From the NCBI RefSeq assembly GCF_017832975.1, contig NZ_JAFIBI010000001.1, positions 3,968,001-4,032,000 of the forward strand: DNA of 64,000 nt, written 5' to 3'. Both the position numbers and the translations under genes were made by a program. Source of the DNA: Arthrobacter sp. PvP023. GTDB lineage: Bacteria > Actinomycetota > Actinomycetes > Actinomycetales > Micrococcaceae. A model generated the notes under the pieces. The model was not told the origin of the DNA, did no database searches, and saw nothing but the letters and a program-made list of their open reading frames with translations. The stretch's first letter is position 1, and every line of letters starts with the position of its first letter. Shown one piece after another: positions 42,132-50,061 of this stretch.

Positions 42132-43112
42132 TCACCACAGGCTCGTTCCGGCCAGGCGCTTGGATATCGCGTTCGCGGAGAGGATCAGCGTGAGGCCGAT
42201 GACGGATTCGAACATTCCGACGGCGGCCGCGTAGCTGAAGTTGCTTGATTCCAGGCCCACCCGGTACAGGTAGGTGGAGATGACATCCGATGTTTCATAG
42301 TTGAGCGGGTTGTAGATGAGCAGGATCTTCTCGAAGCCCACGGCCATGAAGGTTCCGATGTTCAGGATCAGCAGCGTAATGATGGTGGGCCGGATGGCCG
42401 GCAGCGTCACGTGCCAGGTCTGCTGCCAGCGGTTGGCCCCGTCGATCCTGGCCGCTTCGTAGAGGGATTCATCCACCCGGGTCAGCGCGGCGAGATAGAG
42501 GATGGCGCCCCAGCCCATGGTCTGCCACACCTCGGAGCTGATGTACATGGGCCGGAACCAACCGGCGTCCTGGGTGAAGTTCACCGTGGTGCCGAACAGT
42601 GTGTTGGCGATCTGGTTCACCGTTCCGGTCATGGAGAAGTTCTGCAGGATCATGCCGGCGATGATCACCACCGACATGAAGTGCGGCAGGTAGGCCACGG
42701 TCTGGACGAACTTCTTGAACTTCTGCGAGCGCAGTTCGTTCAGCATCAGCGCGAAGATGATGGGCATCGGGAAGCAGAACAGCAGCGTCAGTACGCCCAG
42801 GATGATGGTGTTCTGGAACGCCTGCCAGAAACTGGGATCGTTGATGAACAGCGTGACGTACTTCAGCCCCACCCATTTCTCACCGAAGATGCTGCCGCCG
42901 GGCTGGAACTGCCGGAATGCGATCACGTTGCCCGCCATGGGCAGGTAGCGGAAGACCGCGAAGTACAGCAATGGGAGCGCTAACAGCGTATAGAGGCGCC
43001 AGTCCCGCTTGAGCGCCAGCTTCCAGCCGCCAGGTTTGTTTTTGGGCTTGTCGGCCTTTCCGGGTCCTGCGGCCGGGATCGCCTCCGGGGGAGCATCCAA
43101 TCTGATTGCCAT
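42132..43112 (-). CDS. Carbohydrate ABC transporter permease (LplB-like)
   Basis: A 326-residue MalF/LplB-type permease with six helices. Family motifs are LYTLLALPLLYFAVFRYLPM, GLKYVTLFINDPSFWQAFQN, NELRSQKFKKFVQTVAYLPH and the EAA loop DESLYEAARIDGANRWQQTW followed by HVTLPAIRPTIITLLILNIG. It forms the transmembrane pair with the YtcP-like permease. It starts 13 bp after the GH42 stop, so GH42 and the transporter form one transcript controlled by the operator region before GH42. Confidence 0.93.
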   Translation of the reverse strand: MAIRLDAPPEAIPAAGPGKADKPKNKPGGWKLALKRDWRLYTLLALPLLYFAVFRYLPMAGNVIAFRQFQPGGSIFGEKWVGLKYVTLFINDPSFWQAFQNTIILGVLTLLFCFPMPIIFALMLNELRSQKFKKFVQTVAYLPHFMSVVIIAGMILQNFSMTGTVNQIANTLFGTTVNFTQDAGWFRPMYISSEVWQTMGWGAILYLAALTRVDESLYEAARIDGANRWQQTWHVTLPAIRPTIITLLILNIGTFMAVGFEKILLIYNPLNYETSDVISTYLYRVGLESSNFSYAAAVGMFESVIGLTLILSANAISKRLAGTSLW

Positions 43113-43124
43113 GGCGTTACCTGC

Positions 43125-45200
43125 CTATCGTGAGGTTTCGTCGGCGGCGTCTGCTGTTGCGCCGGATTCTTGGAGCACCAGCACGCCGTTGGCGGCGAGC
43201 TCCACGGACCCTTCAACGCGACGGCCGCTGAGCCGGTCGGTTCCGCCGCGGCCGACGTCGACGCGTGCCGGTGCGTCGTTGTGGTTCAGCACCAGCAGGA
43301 AGCTGGCTCCCTTGCCAGTACGACGGCGGACCTGGACTCCCGCTGGGGCGGCCAGTTCCGGACGTACCCCCGACGCCTCGCGCTCGGTCGCCAGCAGGGC
43401 TTCCAGGAACGCGTCGTCCACCCGCGCGGACAGATAGACCGCCGAACCCTTCCCGAACGAGTTGCGGGTGACAGCCGGCGATCCTGCGAGCCGGCCGGAT
43501 TCGTACGTGGCCAGCACCTCCGCCGACTCTGTGTGCACGTGCTCCGTCCAGTAACTGGCAGAGGCGGTACCGCCGTCGGCCGTTGCGAGTTTCACTTCCT
43601 CACCCTCACCCGCGAGCGGATGCATTTCCTCGCTCCACGCGCCGAGCACTTTGCGGAGGGCGCCCGGGTAGCCGCCCAGGCGGATGGTATTGGACTCGTC
43701 AACGATGCCGGAAAGGTAGCTGACCACCAGGCGGCCGCCGTCGGACACGTACTCCTCGAACCGCCGCGCGGAATCGTCGGTGAGCAGGTAGGTGGCCGGA
43801 AGGATCACCAGGCTGTAGGCGGAGAGGTCGCTCTTGGCGTCCACGAAGTCCACGGTGACGTTGGCGTCAAACAGCGGCCGGTAGAAGCGCAAGACCTCCC
43901 GGGCGTAGTTCAAATCCGACCGGGGCGAGTTGCCCAGCTCCAGGGCCCACCAGCAGTCCCAGTCGAAAACGATGGCTGCTTTGGCGGTGGAACGGGTGCC
44001 TGTGAGGGTGCCGAGCTCCTTGAGTTCATTGCCCAGCTCGGTGACTTCGCGGAAAATCCGGGTGTTGGGGCCGGCGTGGTTGACCACGCCGGAGTGGTAG
44101 CGTTCCGTGCCGCCCCGGGCCTGGCGCCACTGGAAGAACAAGATGGCATCCGCGCCCTGGGCGATGGCCTGGTAGGAGCCCAGGCGCATCTTGCCAGGCA
44201 GCTTGGACACGTTCACGGACCACTGGCTGACCGCACCGGTGGCCTGCTCCATGACCATCCACGGCTGGCCTCCGCGAAGCGAGCGCATGAGGTCGAAGTT
44301 CAGGGCGGCGGCCACGTGGGCGTCGGATTCGCGGGGGTCCGGGTAGATGTCCAGGGCTGCGGCGTCCTCTTCGGCGGCCCAGGCCCAGTAGTCGTTGGTT
44401 TTGTAGAAGCGCATGAAGTTGGTGACGATGGGCAGGTCCGGAGTGTGGCGGCGCAGGATGTCCCGCTCGGCCTTGTAGTGCTCCAGCATGCTGTGGGACG
44501 TGAACCGGTGGTAGTCCAGCCGCCGGGTGGGATTGGACCAGGTCCGGGGCTGGGCCGGCGCGGCCACTTGGTTCCAGTCCGAATAGACCTGGCCCCAGAC
44601 GTCCGCACTCCAGGCCTGGTTGAGTTCGTCCAGCGAGGAATACTTACCCTGCAGCCATTCCCGGAAGGCCTTGTCGGCCCAGGGGCCGTAGGAGACGGGG
44701 CCGTATTCGTTGCCCACGTGCCACATCATCAGGGCGGGGTGCTTGGCGTAGTGCTCCCCCATCCGCTCCGCGATGGCCAGGGCTTTTTCGCGGTAGACGG
44801 GGTGGGAGACATCGAAGTGTTGCCGTGAACCGAACCCGAAGGTAGTGCCGTCTGCGAGCACCGGAAGGATGTCCGGATGCCGGGCGATCAGCCACGCCGG
44901 CGGGACCGCGTCCGGGGTGGCCAGATCCACACCGATGCCGTGCTGGTGCATGAGGTCCATCACGTCATCCAGCCAGCCGAAATCGTAGACTCCGTCCGCA
45001 GTTTCCAGCCGGCTCCAGGAGAAGACGGCCAAGGTGACGAGATTGACGCCGGCTTCTTTCATCAGGCGGACGTCTTCAAACCAAACCTCGCGGGGCCACT
45101 GCTCCGGGTTGTAGTCCCCGCCGTAGGCAATGCCGCCCAGGCGTTCATGCATGCGCCGGAGCCGCTCCTCGGCCGTGCGCGGGTCTGTGCTGTTGGTCAT
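43125..45200 (-). CDS. GH42 family beta-galactosidase
   Basis: A 691-residue cytosolic glycoside hydrolase family 42 enzyme. The barrel opens with GIAYGGDYNPEQWPREVWFE and NLVTLAVFSWSRLE; the acid/base Glu is in MMWHVGNEYGPVSYG; the nucleophile Glu is in PWMVMEQATGAVSQWSVN. A glutamine-amidotransferase-like trimerisation domain follows (LVILPATYLLTDDSARRFEE, GGRLVVSYLSGIVDESNTIR), then a small beta domain. It removes terminal beta-galactose, or alpha-arabinose in some members, from short oligosaccharides. The ATG at 45200 follows AAAGGAC. It is the first gene of the five-gene transport operon and carries a LacI-like operator upstream. Confidence 0.94.
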   Translation of the reverse strand: MTNSTDPRTAEERLRRMHERLGGIAYGGDYNPEQWPREVWFEDVRLMKEAGVNLVTLAVFSWSRLETADGVYDFGWLDDVMDLMHQHGIGVDLATPDAVPPAWLIARHPDILPVLADGTTFGFGSRQHFDVSHPVYREKALAIAERMGEHYAKHPALMMWHVGNEYGPVSYGPWADKAFREWLQGKYSSLDELNQAWSADVWGQVYSDWNQVAAPAQPRTWSNPTRRLDYHRFTSHSMLEHYKAERDILRRHTPDLPIVTNFMRFYKTNDYWAWAAEEDAAALDIYPDPRESDAHVAAALNFDLMRSLRGGQPWMVMEQATGAVSQWSVNVSKLPGKMRLGSYQAIAQGADAILFFQWRQARGGTERYHSGVVNHAGPNTRIFREVTELGNELKELGTLTGTRSTAKAAIVFDWDCWWALELGNSPRSDLNYAREVLRFYRPLFDANVTVDFVDAKSDLSAYSLVILPATYLLTDDSARRFEEYVSDGGRLVVSYLSGIVDESNTIRLGGYPGALRKVLGAWSEEMHPLAGEGEEVKLATADGGTASASYWTEHVHTESAEVLATYESGRLAGSPAVTRNSFGKGSAVYLSARVDDAFLEALLATEREASGVRPELAAPAGVQVRRRTGKGASFLLVLNHNDAPARVDVGRGGTDRLSGRRVEGSVELAANGVLVLQESGATADAADETSR

Positions 45201-45261
45201 CTTTGTCCTTTGCTTGCGCTTCGCCGCACGATTCCCCACCATGCGACCTGCATCACATGTA

Positions 45262-45278
45262 GAAACTATCGTAAAGTT
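45262..45278. promoter_or_regulatory. LacI operator-like site in the GH42 promoter
   Basis: GAAACTATCGTAAAGTT (reverse complement AACTTTACGATAGTTTC) is 62 bp upstream of the GH42 ATG. On the minus strand TTGCGT and CTACAT with a 17-nt spacer enclose it, so a bound repressor would cover the promoter. Confidence 0.65.
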
Positions 45279-45577
45279 TACGCAACCACAATGACTTCTT
45301 GGAAGAAGACCTATGTTTTACAGTGCCTAGATTGCAAGCCTTGCGGGGATTTCCGGGCAAGCAGGGGCGGATCTCGGGCCAGCGGCTCGATTGCTGGTCT
45401 CCAAGGTGGGTTGTTGTTTCTGACTGAATATGGAAACTATCGGAGCCGCGAGCTGCGTATGGCTAGCAGCCTGAATGCGCCCGCTCACTGACTCCGCAAC
45501 TTGGGGTCGCGGCCTGCCTGGCCGCCCTGACGCCTGCCGGCTAAGCCCGCGACGGCTCAGCGCCGGCTCAGTGGCGG
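45279..45577. other. Gene-free region upstream of the GH42 operon
   Basis: No gene is supported between the GH42 promoter and the convergently placed 3' end of the GNAT-like gene at 45578. The left part is AT-richer than average and continues the promoter region; the only distinct element is a second operator-like half-conserved site at 45433-45449. Confidence 0.45.
45433..45449. promoter_or_regulatory. Distal LacI-like half site upstream of GH42
   Basis: GAAACTATCGGAGCCGC keeps 11 leading bases of the motif GAAACTATCGGAAAGTT but not the other arm. It lies 171 bp from the proximal site, so it could support looping or be a relic. Confidence 0.35.
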
Positions 45578-45931
45578 TTACGCCCCGGCGCGCGCCGCGA
45601 GCGCCACGCTGAGGAACTCCAGGTGGTCCGGCGTCGTCGCTACGGTGGTGGCGGCATACTCCGGGTGCTTGGTGAGGAACTTCTTGATGAAAGGGCACAC
45701 CGGCACAATGGCCAGCCCGGCAGCCATGGTTTCGTCCAGGGCGACGGTGGCGAGCTTGCCTGCGAGCCCCTGGCCGCCGTATTCCTCGTTGATCACCGTG
45801 TGGTAGAAAATCCGCTGCGGCGAGTCGCCGGCGTCGTACGTCTTGTACGCGGCCTTGCCGATCACGTTGCCGGCAACAAGCACTTCAAAGCGCTCACGGT
45901 CCGGGTTATGGCGGATGGTCACATCAGTCAT
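45578..45931 (-). CDS. GNAT-fold (YjdJ/NATD1-like) protein
   Basis: A 117-residue minimal acetyltransferase-fold protein. The pattern RHNPDRERFEVLVAGNVIGK, YHTVINEEYGGQGLAGKLAT with the acetyl-CoA loop GGQGLAGKL, and AIVPVCPFIKKFLTKHPEYA with the conserved CPF(I/V)xxxxxxxPEY is the COG2388 signature. This family is predicted to acetylate small substrates, but no activity is established. AAGGAG precedes the ATG at 45931. It is divergent from the DUF6457 gene. Confidence 0.9.
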   Translation of the reverse strand: MTDVTIRHNPDRERFEVLVAGNVIGKAAYKTYDAGDSPQRIFYHTVINEEYGGQGLAGKLATVALDETMAAGLAIVPVCPFIKKFLTKHPEYAATTVATTPDHLEFLSVALAARAGA

Positions 45932-46008
45932 CGGGAACTCCTTGATAGCGTCTCTCGCTACAGCCTAACCTCGAGGCATCTGCCGTTATTTCCGACCGAG
46001 GAGCGAAC

Positions 46009-46368
46009 ATGCCCGCCAACGACGACGAAGCACATATCCTGGACCAGTGGAGCCACCGGCTTGCCAACGCCCTGCAGCTCCTCGACCTCGACTTCGACCG
46101 CGAACTGATCCTTGACCTGGCCGGTGAATCCGCGCGGTCCGTCACCCACGCAGCGGCGCCAATCACGGCGCTGATGGTGGGCTACGCGGCGGGTCTCGCC
46201 GCGGGCGCGAGAAACACGGGCACCACAGGCACAGCAACCGGAAGCGGGGGTCCCAAGGAGGCTTCCGCTGCGGCTGTCGCCCAGGCTGCCGCCGTGGCTT
46301 TCCGGCTGTGCGAGGACGGAGCGGACGGCGGCCCGTCCAGCAAAGGCTGGGCCGACACCGCCCAGTAA
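46009..46368 (+). CDS. DUF6457 family protein, copy 1
   Basis: A 119-residue helical protein: DQWSHRLANALQLLDLDFDR, then ELILDLAGESARSVTHAAAP and ALMVGYAAGLAAGARN, a Gly/Thr-rich insert, and FRLCEDGADGGPSSKGWADT. The same pattern occurs in the copy at 57185 beside a molybdoenzyme gene. DUF6457 genes are often found near molybdopterin functions, but no activity is known. It has a GAGGAG ribosome site. Its stop codon lies in a short tandem repeat (see 46351). TerC follows 85 bp downstream. Confidence 0.85.
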   Translation: MPANDDEAHILDQWSHRLANALQLLDLDFDRELILDLAGESARSVTHAAAPITALMVGYAAGLAAGARNTGTTGTATGSGGPKEASAAAVAQAAAVAFRLCEDGADGGPSSKGWADTAQ

Positions 46369-46404
46369 GCCGACACTTCCCAGTAAGCCGACACCGCCGG
46401 TAAC
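46351..46404 (+). repeat. 18-bp tandem repeat spanning the DUF6457 stop codon
   Basis: Three consecutive 18-bp units run GCCGACACCGCCCAGTAA, GCCGACACTTCCCAGTAA and GCCGACACCGCCGGTAAC. The first ends with the stop codon of the gene, so the last five codons and stop are duplicated downstream. Confidence 0.75.
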
Positions 46405-46416
46405 AACCGCCCGGTA

Positions 46417-46432
46417 GGGTTGATATCAACCC
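46417..46432. promoter_or_regulatory. 16-bp perfect palindrome before terC
   Basis: GGGTTGATATCAACCC lies 21 bp upstream of the terC ATG and just before its GGAAGG ribosome site, so a bound protein would block transcription or initiation. No regulator for it is evident in the window. Confidence 0.5.
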
Positions 46433-46453
46433 ACCGACTGGAAGGCACGCAGC

Positions 46454-47650
46454 ATGCAGGTCCCCCTATACGTATGGATTCTGACCATTATCGGCATTGT
46501 GGGCCTGCTGGCCTTCGACTTCTTCTTTCACGTCCGCAAGGCGCACTCCCCCAAGCTCAGGGAGTCGGCCACGTGGTCGGCGATCTACGTGGGCCTCGCC
46601 CTGGTTTTCGGAATAGGCGTGCTGGTCTTCGGCGGCCCCACCATGGGCACGGAATACTTCGCCGGCTATGTCACGGAGAAGGCCCTGTCCGTGGACAACC
46701 TCTTCGTGTTCCTGATCATCATGGCCAGCTTCAAGGTCCCCCGGGCAGACCAGCAAAAGGTACTCCTGTTCGGCATTGTCTTTTCCCTGATCGCCCGCAC
46801 CGGCTTCATCTTCCTGGGCGCCGCCCTGATCAACAGCTTCGCCTGGGTGTTCTACATCTTCGGCCTCATCCTGCTGATCACCGCCGGCAACCTCCTCAAG
46901 CCGGATTCGCATGACGACGACTCCGAGGGCCTGGTGGTCCGGCTCGCCAGGAAATTCCTTCCGGCGTCGCAGCACTACGACGGCGACAAGCTCTTCACCG
47001 TGGAAAACGGCAAACGGGTCCTGACCCCCATGCTCCTGGTGATGGTGGCCATCGGCGGGACGGACATCCTGTTCGCCCTGGACTCCATTCCCGCAATCTT
47101 CGGCCTGACCCAGAACGTCTTCGTCGTTTTCACCGCCACGGCATTCTCCCTCATGGGCCTGCGCCAGCTGTTCTTCCTCATCGATGAACTGCTGGACCGC
47201 CTGATCTACCTCTCCTACGGCCTGGCCGCGATCCTCGGCTTCATCGGCGTCAAGCTCATCCTCCATGCGCTGCACGAAAACAACCTGCCGTTCATCAACG
47301 GCGGCGAACACGTGACCGTCGTCGAGATCAGCACCGGCCTCTCCCTGACAGTGATTATCGGCGTCCTGGTGGTCACCGTCCTCGCCTCGATCTACAGCCC
47401 CAAGGGCAAGGCGAAGAACATGGTCTCCGGCGCCAAGCGGCACGCCACCGAGTACGTGGACCTGAACTACGAGACGGGCATCGCCGAACGCGAGGAAATC
47501 TTCAACAAGATGGTGCGCGAAGAAGCAGAGCTCAAGAAGCTTCCCGAGAAGTACAAGCGGCTCATCCGCGACGAGACCGAGTTCATGGACCTGCTCAAGC
47601 AGGCACACGCCGAGCACGACGAAGCCCTGCAGCGGGAAGGCCTCACGTAA
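46454..47650 (+). CDS. TerC family integral membrane protein
   Basis: A 398-residue membrane protein with about nine helices. TerC landmarks are FGGPTMGTEYFAGYVTEKAL, SVDNLFVFLIIMASFKVPRA with the metal-site Asp, LVMVAIGGTDILFALDSIPA with two further acidic residues, and FSLMGLRQLFFLIDELLDRL. The C-terminal 70 residues are a charged, helical cytosolic tail. TerC/Alx-type proteins export manganese or help metalate secreted proteins; tellurite resistance is only one reported phenotype. GGAAGG precedes the ATG and a 16-bp palindrome overlaps the promoter region. Confidence 0.93.
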   Translation: MQVPLYVWILTIIGIVGLLAFDFFFHVRKAHSPKLRESATWSAIYVGLALVFGIGVLVFGGPTMGTEYFAGYVTEKALSVDNLFVFLIIMASFKVPRADQQKVLLFGIVFSLIARTGFIFLGAALINSFAWVFYIFGLILLITAGNLLKPDSHDDDSEGLVVRLARKFLPASQHYDGDKLFTVENGKRVLTPMLLVMVAIGGTDILFALDSIPAIFGLTQNVFVVFTATAFSLMGLRQLFFLIDELLDRLIYLSYGLAAILGFIGVKLILHALHENNLPFINGGEHVTVVEISTGLSLTVIIGVLVVTVLASIYSPKGKAKNMVSGAKRHATEYVDLNYETGIAEREEIFNKMVREEAELKKLPEKYKRLIRDETEFMDLLKQAHAEHDEALQREGLT

Positions 47651-47665
47651 GGCCGGCCGCCGGCC
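47651..47665. terminator. GC hairpin between convergent terC and acylphosphatase genes
   Basis: GGCCGGCCGCCGGCC gives a 6-bp GC stem with a 3-nt loop immediately after the terC stop; a second GCCGG/CCGGC pairing follows. It could serve both converging genes. Confidence 0.45.
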
Positions 47666-47684
47666 TAGACCGCCGGCGTCCGGC

Positions 47685-47990
47685 TCAGTACACCACGTCG
47701 AAGCTGCTGAACTCCCCCGTTGCCGGCGACACCGACTCCTCCACGTGGTCCACGCGCCCCGGCGCGTCATCGGACCTCAGCCAGCGGCGGAACTCCAGCA
47801 CCACCGCTTGGGGACCTTCGACGACGACGGCGACCGTACCGTCGTCGTCGTTCCTCACCGTTCCGGTCAGCGAGAGTTCCTCAGCCTTCCGCACCGTCCA
47901 GTACCGGAACCCGACCGCCTGGACCATACCTTCGACGCGCGCCCGCAGGCGGACGTCCTGCCCCGAATCCTGATCTGCAGCATCAGCCAT
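47685..47990 (-). CDS. Acylphosphatase
   Basis: A 101-residue acylphosphatase. The phosphate loop RVEGMVQAVGFRYWTVRKAE holds the catalytic Arg, and LTGTVRNDDDGTVAVVVEGP holds the catalytic Asn, both at the expected spacing; SFDVVY closes the ferredoxin-like fold. It hydrolyses acyl phosphates such as acetyl phosphate or 1,3-bisphosphoglycerate in the cytosol. The ATG at 47990 is preferred because a leaderless -10 element sits 6 nt upstream and family members start here; the frame is open further upstream. Confidence 0.93.
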   Translation of the reverse strand: MADAADQDSGQDVRLRARVEGMVQAVGFRYWTVRKAEELSLTGTVRNDDDGTVAVVVEGPQAVVLEFRRWLRSDDAPGRVDHVEESVSPATGEFSSFDVVY

Positions 47991-47996
47991 GGTTCC

Positions 47997-48002
47997 AATG
48001 TA
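47997..48002 (-). promoter_or_regulatory. Leaderless -10 element for acylphosphatase
   Basis: On the minus strand TACATT is followed by 6 nt and the ATG at 47990. Confidence 0.5.
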
Positions 48003-48040
48003 GTGCGGTGACAAGGGGTTTCGCTCCCTACCGGACAGGC

Positions 48041-48943
48041 TCAACCCGCCGGGGTCGTGTTGGCGGCATGCTTGGCTTTGCGGCGCCTGGAGCGCGACCA
48101 CACGAGGATGGCGCCAATGGCTCCGATGAGCACCGGGATGGTTACGCCCAGCGGCTGCGCCCAGTCCTTCACCAGCGCGTTCAGCACATAGCCCAGTTCA
48201 ATGTCCACCTGGATGTCCTCCCGGAACGTCTCCAGGCTCAGGTCCGGCCCGTCCTCCGCGGTGGCAAACAGCTGCAGGGTCATGGTCTTCCGTCCCGCGT
48301 CCCGGGGCGTGATCCACCAGCGCCACTCCGCTACGCCCTGTTCCGGGACAAGCATCTCGCCGCTCGGGTTTCCGGCCCGCTCAATGGTCATGCCCGGACC
48401 CGACAGGTCCGCCCGCATCTCTTCGCACACGATCGGCGCACGGGTTTGCACCGGGTTGGTTCCGGGGATGTTCTTTTGGTGGTCCGCTCCGGGATCACCC
48501 ATCGTGAGGTGCAGGACGAATTCCCTGGTTTCGCCCTGGCGCATGGGCGACGGCGGCCGGAACGTCAGCTCGCCCTTGACACAGGTTTCCAGGATCTCCT
48601 TGGCCCGCCTGGCCCGTTCGAAGGCGGTTGAGGTGGGGAACGGCGGAGTTGACGCCTCGCCCTCAGAGGGCTGCGTTGTGGTCGGAGACTTGGTCGGGAA
48701 AGGACCGGGACCCGCTCCAGGTTTCCACTCCGTGGGCCCGTCGCCACTTGGGGTGGGTTCGCTCCCAGCCGTGGGCCGCGGGGTGGCGCCTGCGGATGTC
48801 GGCTCCGCAGTCGGGACCGGGGTACAGGCGCCCAGCCCCAGCACTGCCGCGAGCACCAGACAGGCGGCCACGCGCAGCGCACTCAGGGCGGATGCCATAG
48901 CCTTCGCACCGCTCGCAAGCCACTGCTTCCCCAGTGCGTACAT
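48041..48943 (-). CDS. Hypothetical lipoprotein with C-terminal membrane anchor
   Basis: A 300-residue surface protein. A signal peptide ends in the lipobox LGLGAC (Cys 40, or Cys 25 if translation starts at the internal ATG at 48898). A Pro/Thr/Ser-rich linker of about 70 residues follows (GATPRPTAGSEPTPSGDGPT). A beta-rich domain comes next (GELTFRPPSPMRQGETREFV, VAEWRWWITPRDAGRKTMTL). The C-terminus is a membrane helix plus basic tail (VTIPVLIGAIGAILVWSRSR). Two membrane attachments in one small protein are unusual. The family is not recognised. Two further lipoprotein genes follow upstream on the same strand. Confidence 0.75.
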   Translation of the reverse strand: MYALGKQWLASGAKAMASALSALRVAACLVLAAVLGLGACTPVPTAEPTSAGATPRPTAGSEPTPSGDGPTEWKPGAGPGPFPTKSPTTTQPSEGEASTPPFPTSTAFERARRAKEILETCVKGELTFRPPSPMRQGETREFVLHLTMGDPGADHQKNIPGTNPVQTRAPIVCEEMRADLSGPGMTIERAGNPSGEMLVPEQGVAEWRWWITPRDAGRKTMTLQLFATAEDGPDLSLETFREDIQVDIELGYVLNALVKDWAQPLGVTIPVLIGAIGAILVWSRSRRRKAKHAANTTPAG

Positions 48944-49035
48944 CAGAACCCCGACTACTGATGGAACCGAGTCCTGATTCGAGTCTGCTCGGGCGCACGG
49001 GGCCCGTCAAGGAGCCCCCGCAAGCCTGCGCCGCC

Positions 49036-49920
49036 TTAGCGCGCGGGCCGCAGCGAGGTGATCATCCGCCGGATGTTCCGGTACTCGCCCGTCTCCACGT
49101 ACAGCTTCGCCTTCTCCCAGTACGGAAGCGACGGGTCCCCGGGGGTGGTGTTGTTCGCGGGGTCGTAGCCTGCCCCGAACATCGCGCCGCTGGGCGGCCA
49201 CCTGAACAGGAGGAAGATGGGGCACGCCAGCGTCCCGACCTCTTCCGGAATCATGGTGATGCCGTAGGCCGCGATGGTTTCAGCCGTCCGGGCGGGCGCT
49301 GAAGCGTCTCCCCTGGTCTCGAACATGAAACGTGGTGCGCTTTCGTCCCGCACGCCTTTCTCAGCCAGGGCTGTCATGGGTGCGGAGTCCAGCACCGCAA
49401 ACGGGTACTGCTGGACGCACTCCGAGCCGGTCACGATCCTGGTTTCCAGGACAGCCATCGGCTTCCCCGCCACGTTCAACACCTCCACGTGCACCCCGCC
49501 GAGCGGCGATTTTCCGGCCGGATCCTTGATGGTCCAGTCGCCCGGATAGTCGAACGTCAGGTCCCGGTCCGACGTCGTAAACGTCTTCCAGCCTGAAGCG
49601 GTGGGAGACGGCAACCGGCTGGGGGACGTGCCCGACGGCGCCGGTTCAGCCGGCGGTGCGCCCGCCGTCGCACTTGGCGCGGCGGCCGTGCCGGTGGCCG
49701 AACCAGTGGCAGTGCCAGCGGCGGTTCCGCTCGCTGTTCCGCTCGACGCCGCGCTGGCGGAACCGTTGGGTTGAGTTGCGCTCCCGGACTCCGGGCCCGA
49801 TGGAGCAGGAATCGGCCCGCATGCTGCCAGGAGCACTGCGAGGCAGGCCCCCGTAGCGGCTGTTGCACGTGAACGTGGCGGTCCAGATGATCCATAGCCG
49901 GGCATCATTGATCGGCGCAT
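49036..49920 (-). CDS. Hypothetical lipoprotein, paralogue A
   Basis: A 294-residue lipoprotein (lipobox LLAAC, Cys about 34). A low-complexity linker of Gly, Ser, Thr and Ala runs to residue about 110 (ASSGTASGTAAGTATGSATG). The folded domain begins SGWKTFTTSDRDLTFDYPGD, continues VLETRIVTGSECVQQYPFAV, and ends FLLFRWPPSGAMFGAGYDPA then GEYRNIRRMITSLRPAR. It is clearly related to the product at 50062, which has the same order of motifs. The YPGDW-type start recalls PsbP-like domains. The function is unknown. GGAGGA before the ATG at 49920 decides the start. Confidence 0.8.
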   Translation of the reverse strand: MRRSMMPGYGSSGPPRSRATAATGACLAVLLAACGPIPAPSGPESGSATQPNGSASAASSGTASGTAAGTATGSATGTAAAPSATAGAPPAEPAPSGTSPSRLPSPTASGWKTFTTSDRDLTFDYPGDWTIKDPAGKSPLGGVHVEVLNVAGKPMAVLETRIVTGSECVQQYPFAVLDSAPMTALAEKGVRDESAPRFMFETRGDASAPARTAETIAAYGITMIPEEVGTLACPIFLLFRWPPSGAMFGAGYDPANNTTPGDPSLPYWEKAKLYVETGEYRNIRRMITSLRPAR

Positions 49921-50002
49921 GCAATCCTCCTCATACAGCTGGGGGATTAATTGTGGCCCGGCAGCAAGCGGCCTGCGCGGGGCGGGGGCAATCTGCCGCC
50001 AA

Positions 50003-50041
50003 AACGTTGCGCACCGCGGACAGGCCGCGGTGCGCAACGTT
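50003..50041 (-). terminator. Perfect 17-bp stem terminator
   Basis: AACGTTGCGCACCGCGG and CCGCGGTGCGCAACGTT are exact inverted repeats around the 5-nt loop ACAGG. On the minus strand the stem lies 21 bp after the stop of the paralogue B lipoprotein gene and is followed by TT then GG, giving a short T run. It is the strongest hairpin found in the window. Confidence 0.8.
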
Positions 50042-50061
50042 CGTCCTGTGGCCCTGGATTC

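Noticed and set aside
50003..50041. The 17-bp hairpin as a transposon end
   Set aside because: The arms are only 5 bp apart, are not flanked by target duplications, and sit exactly where a terminator is expected.
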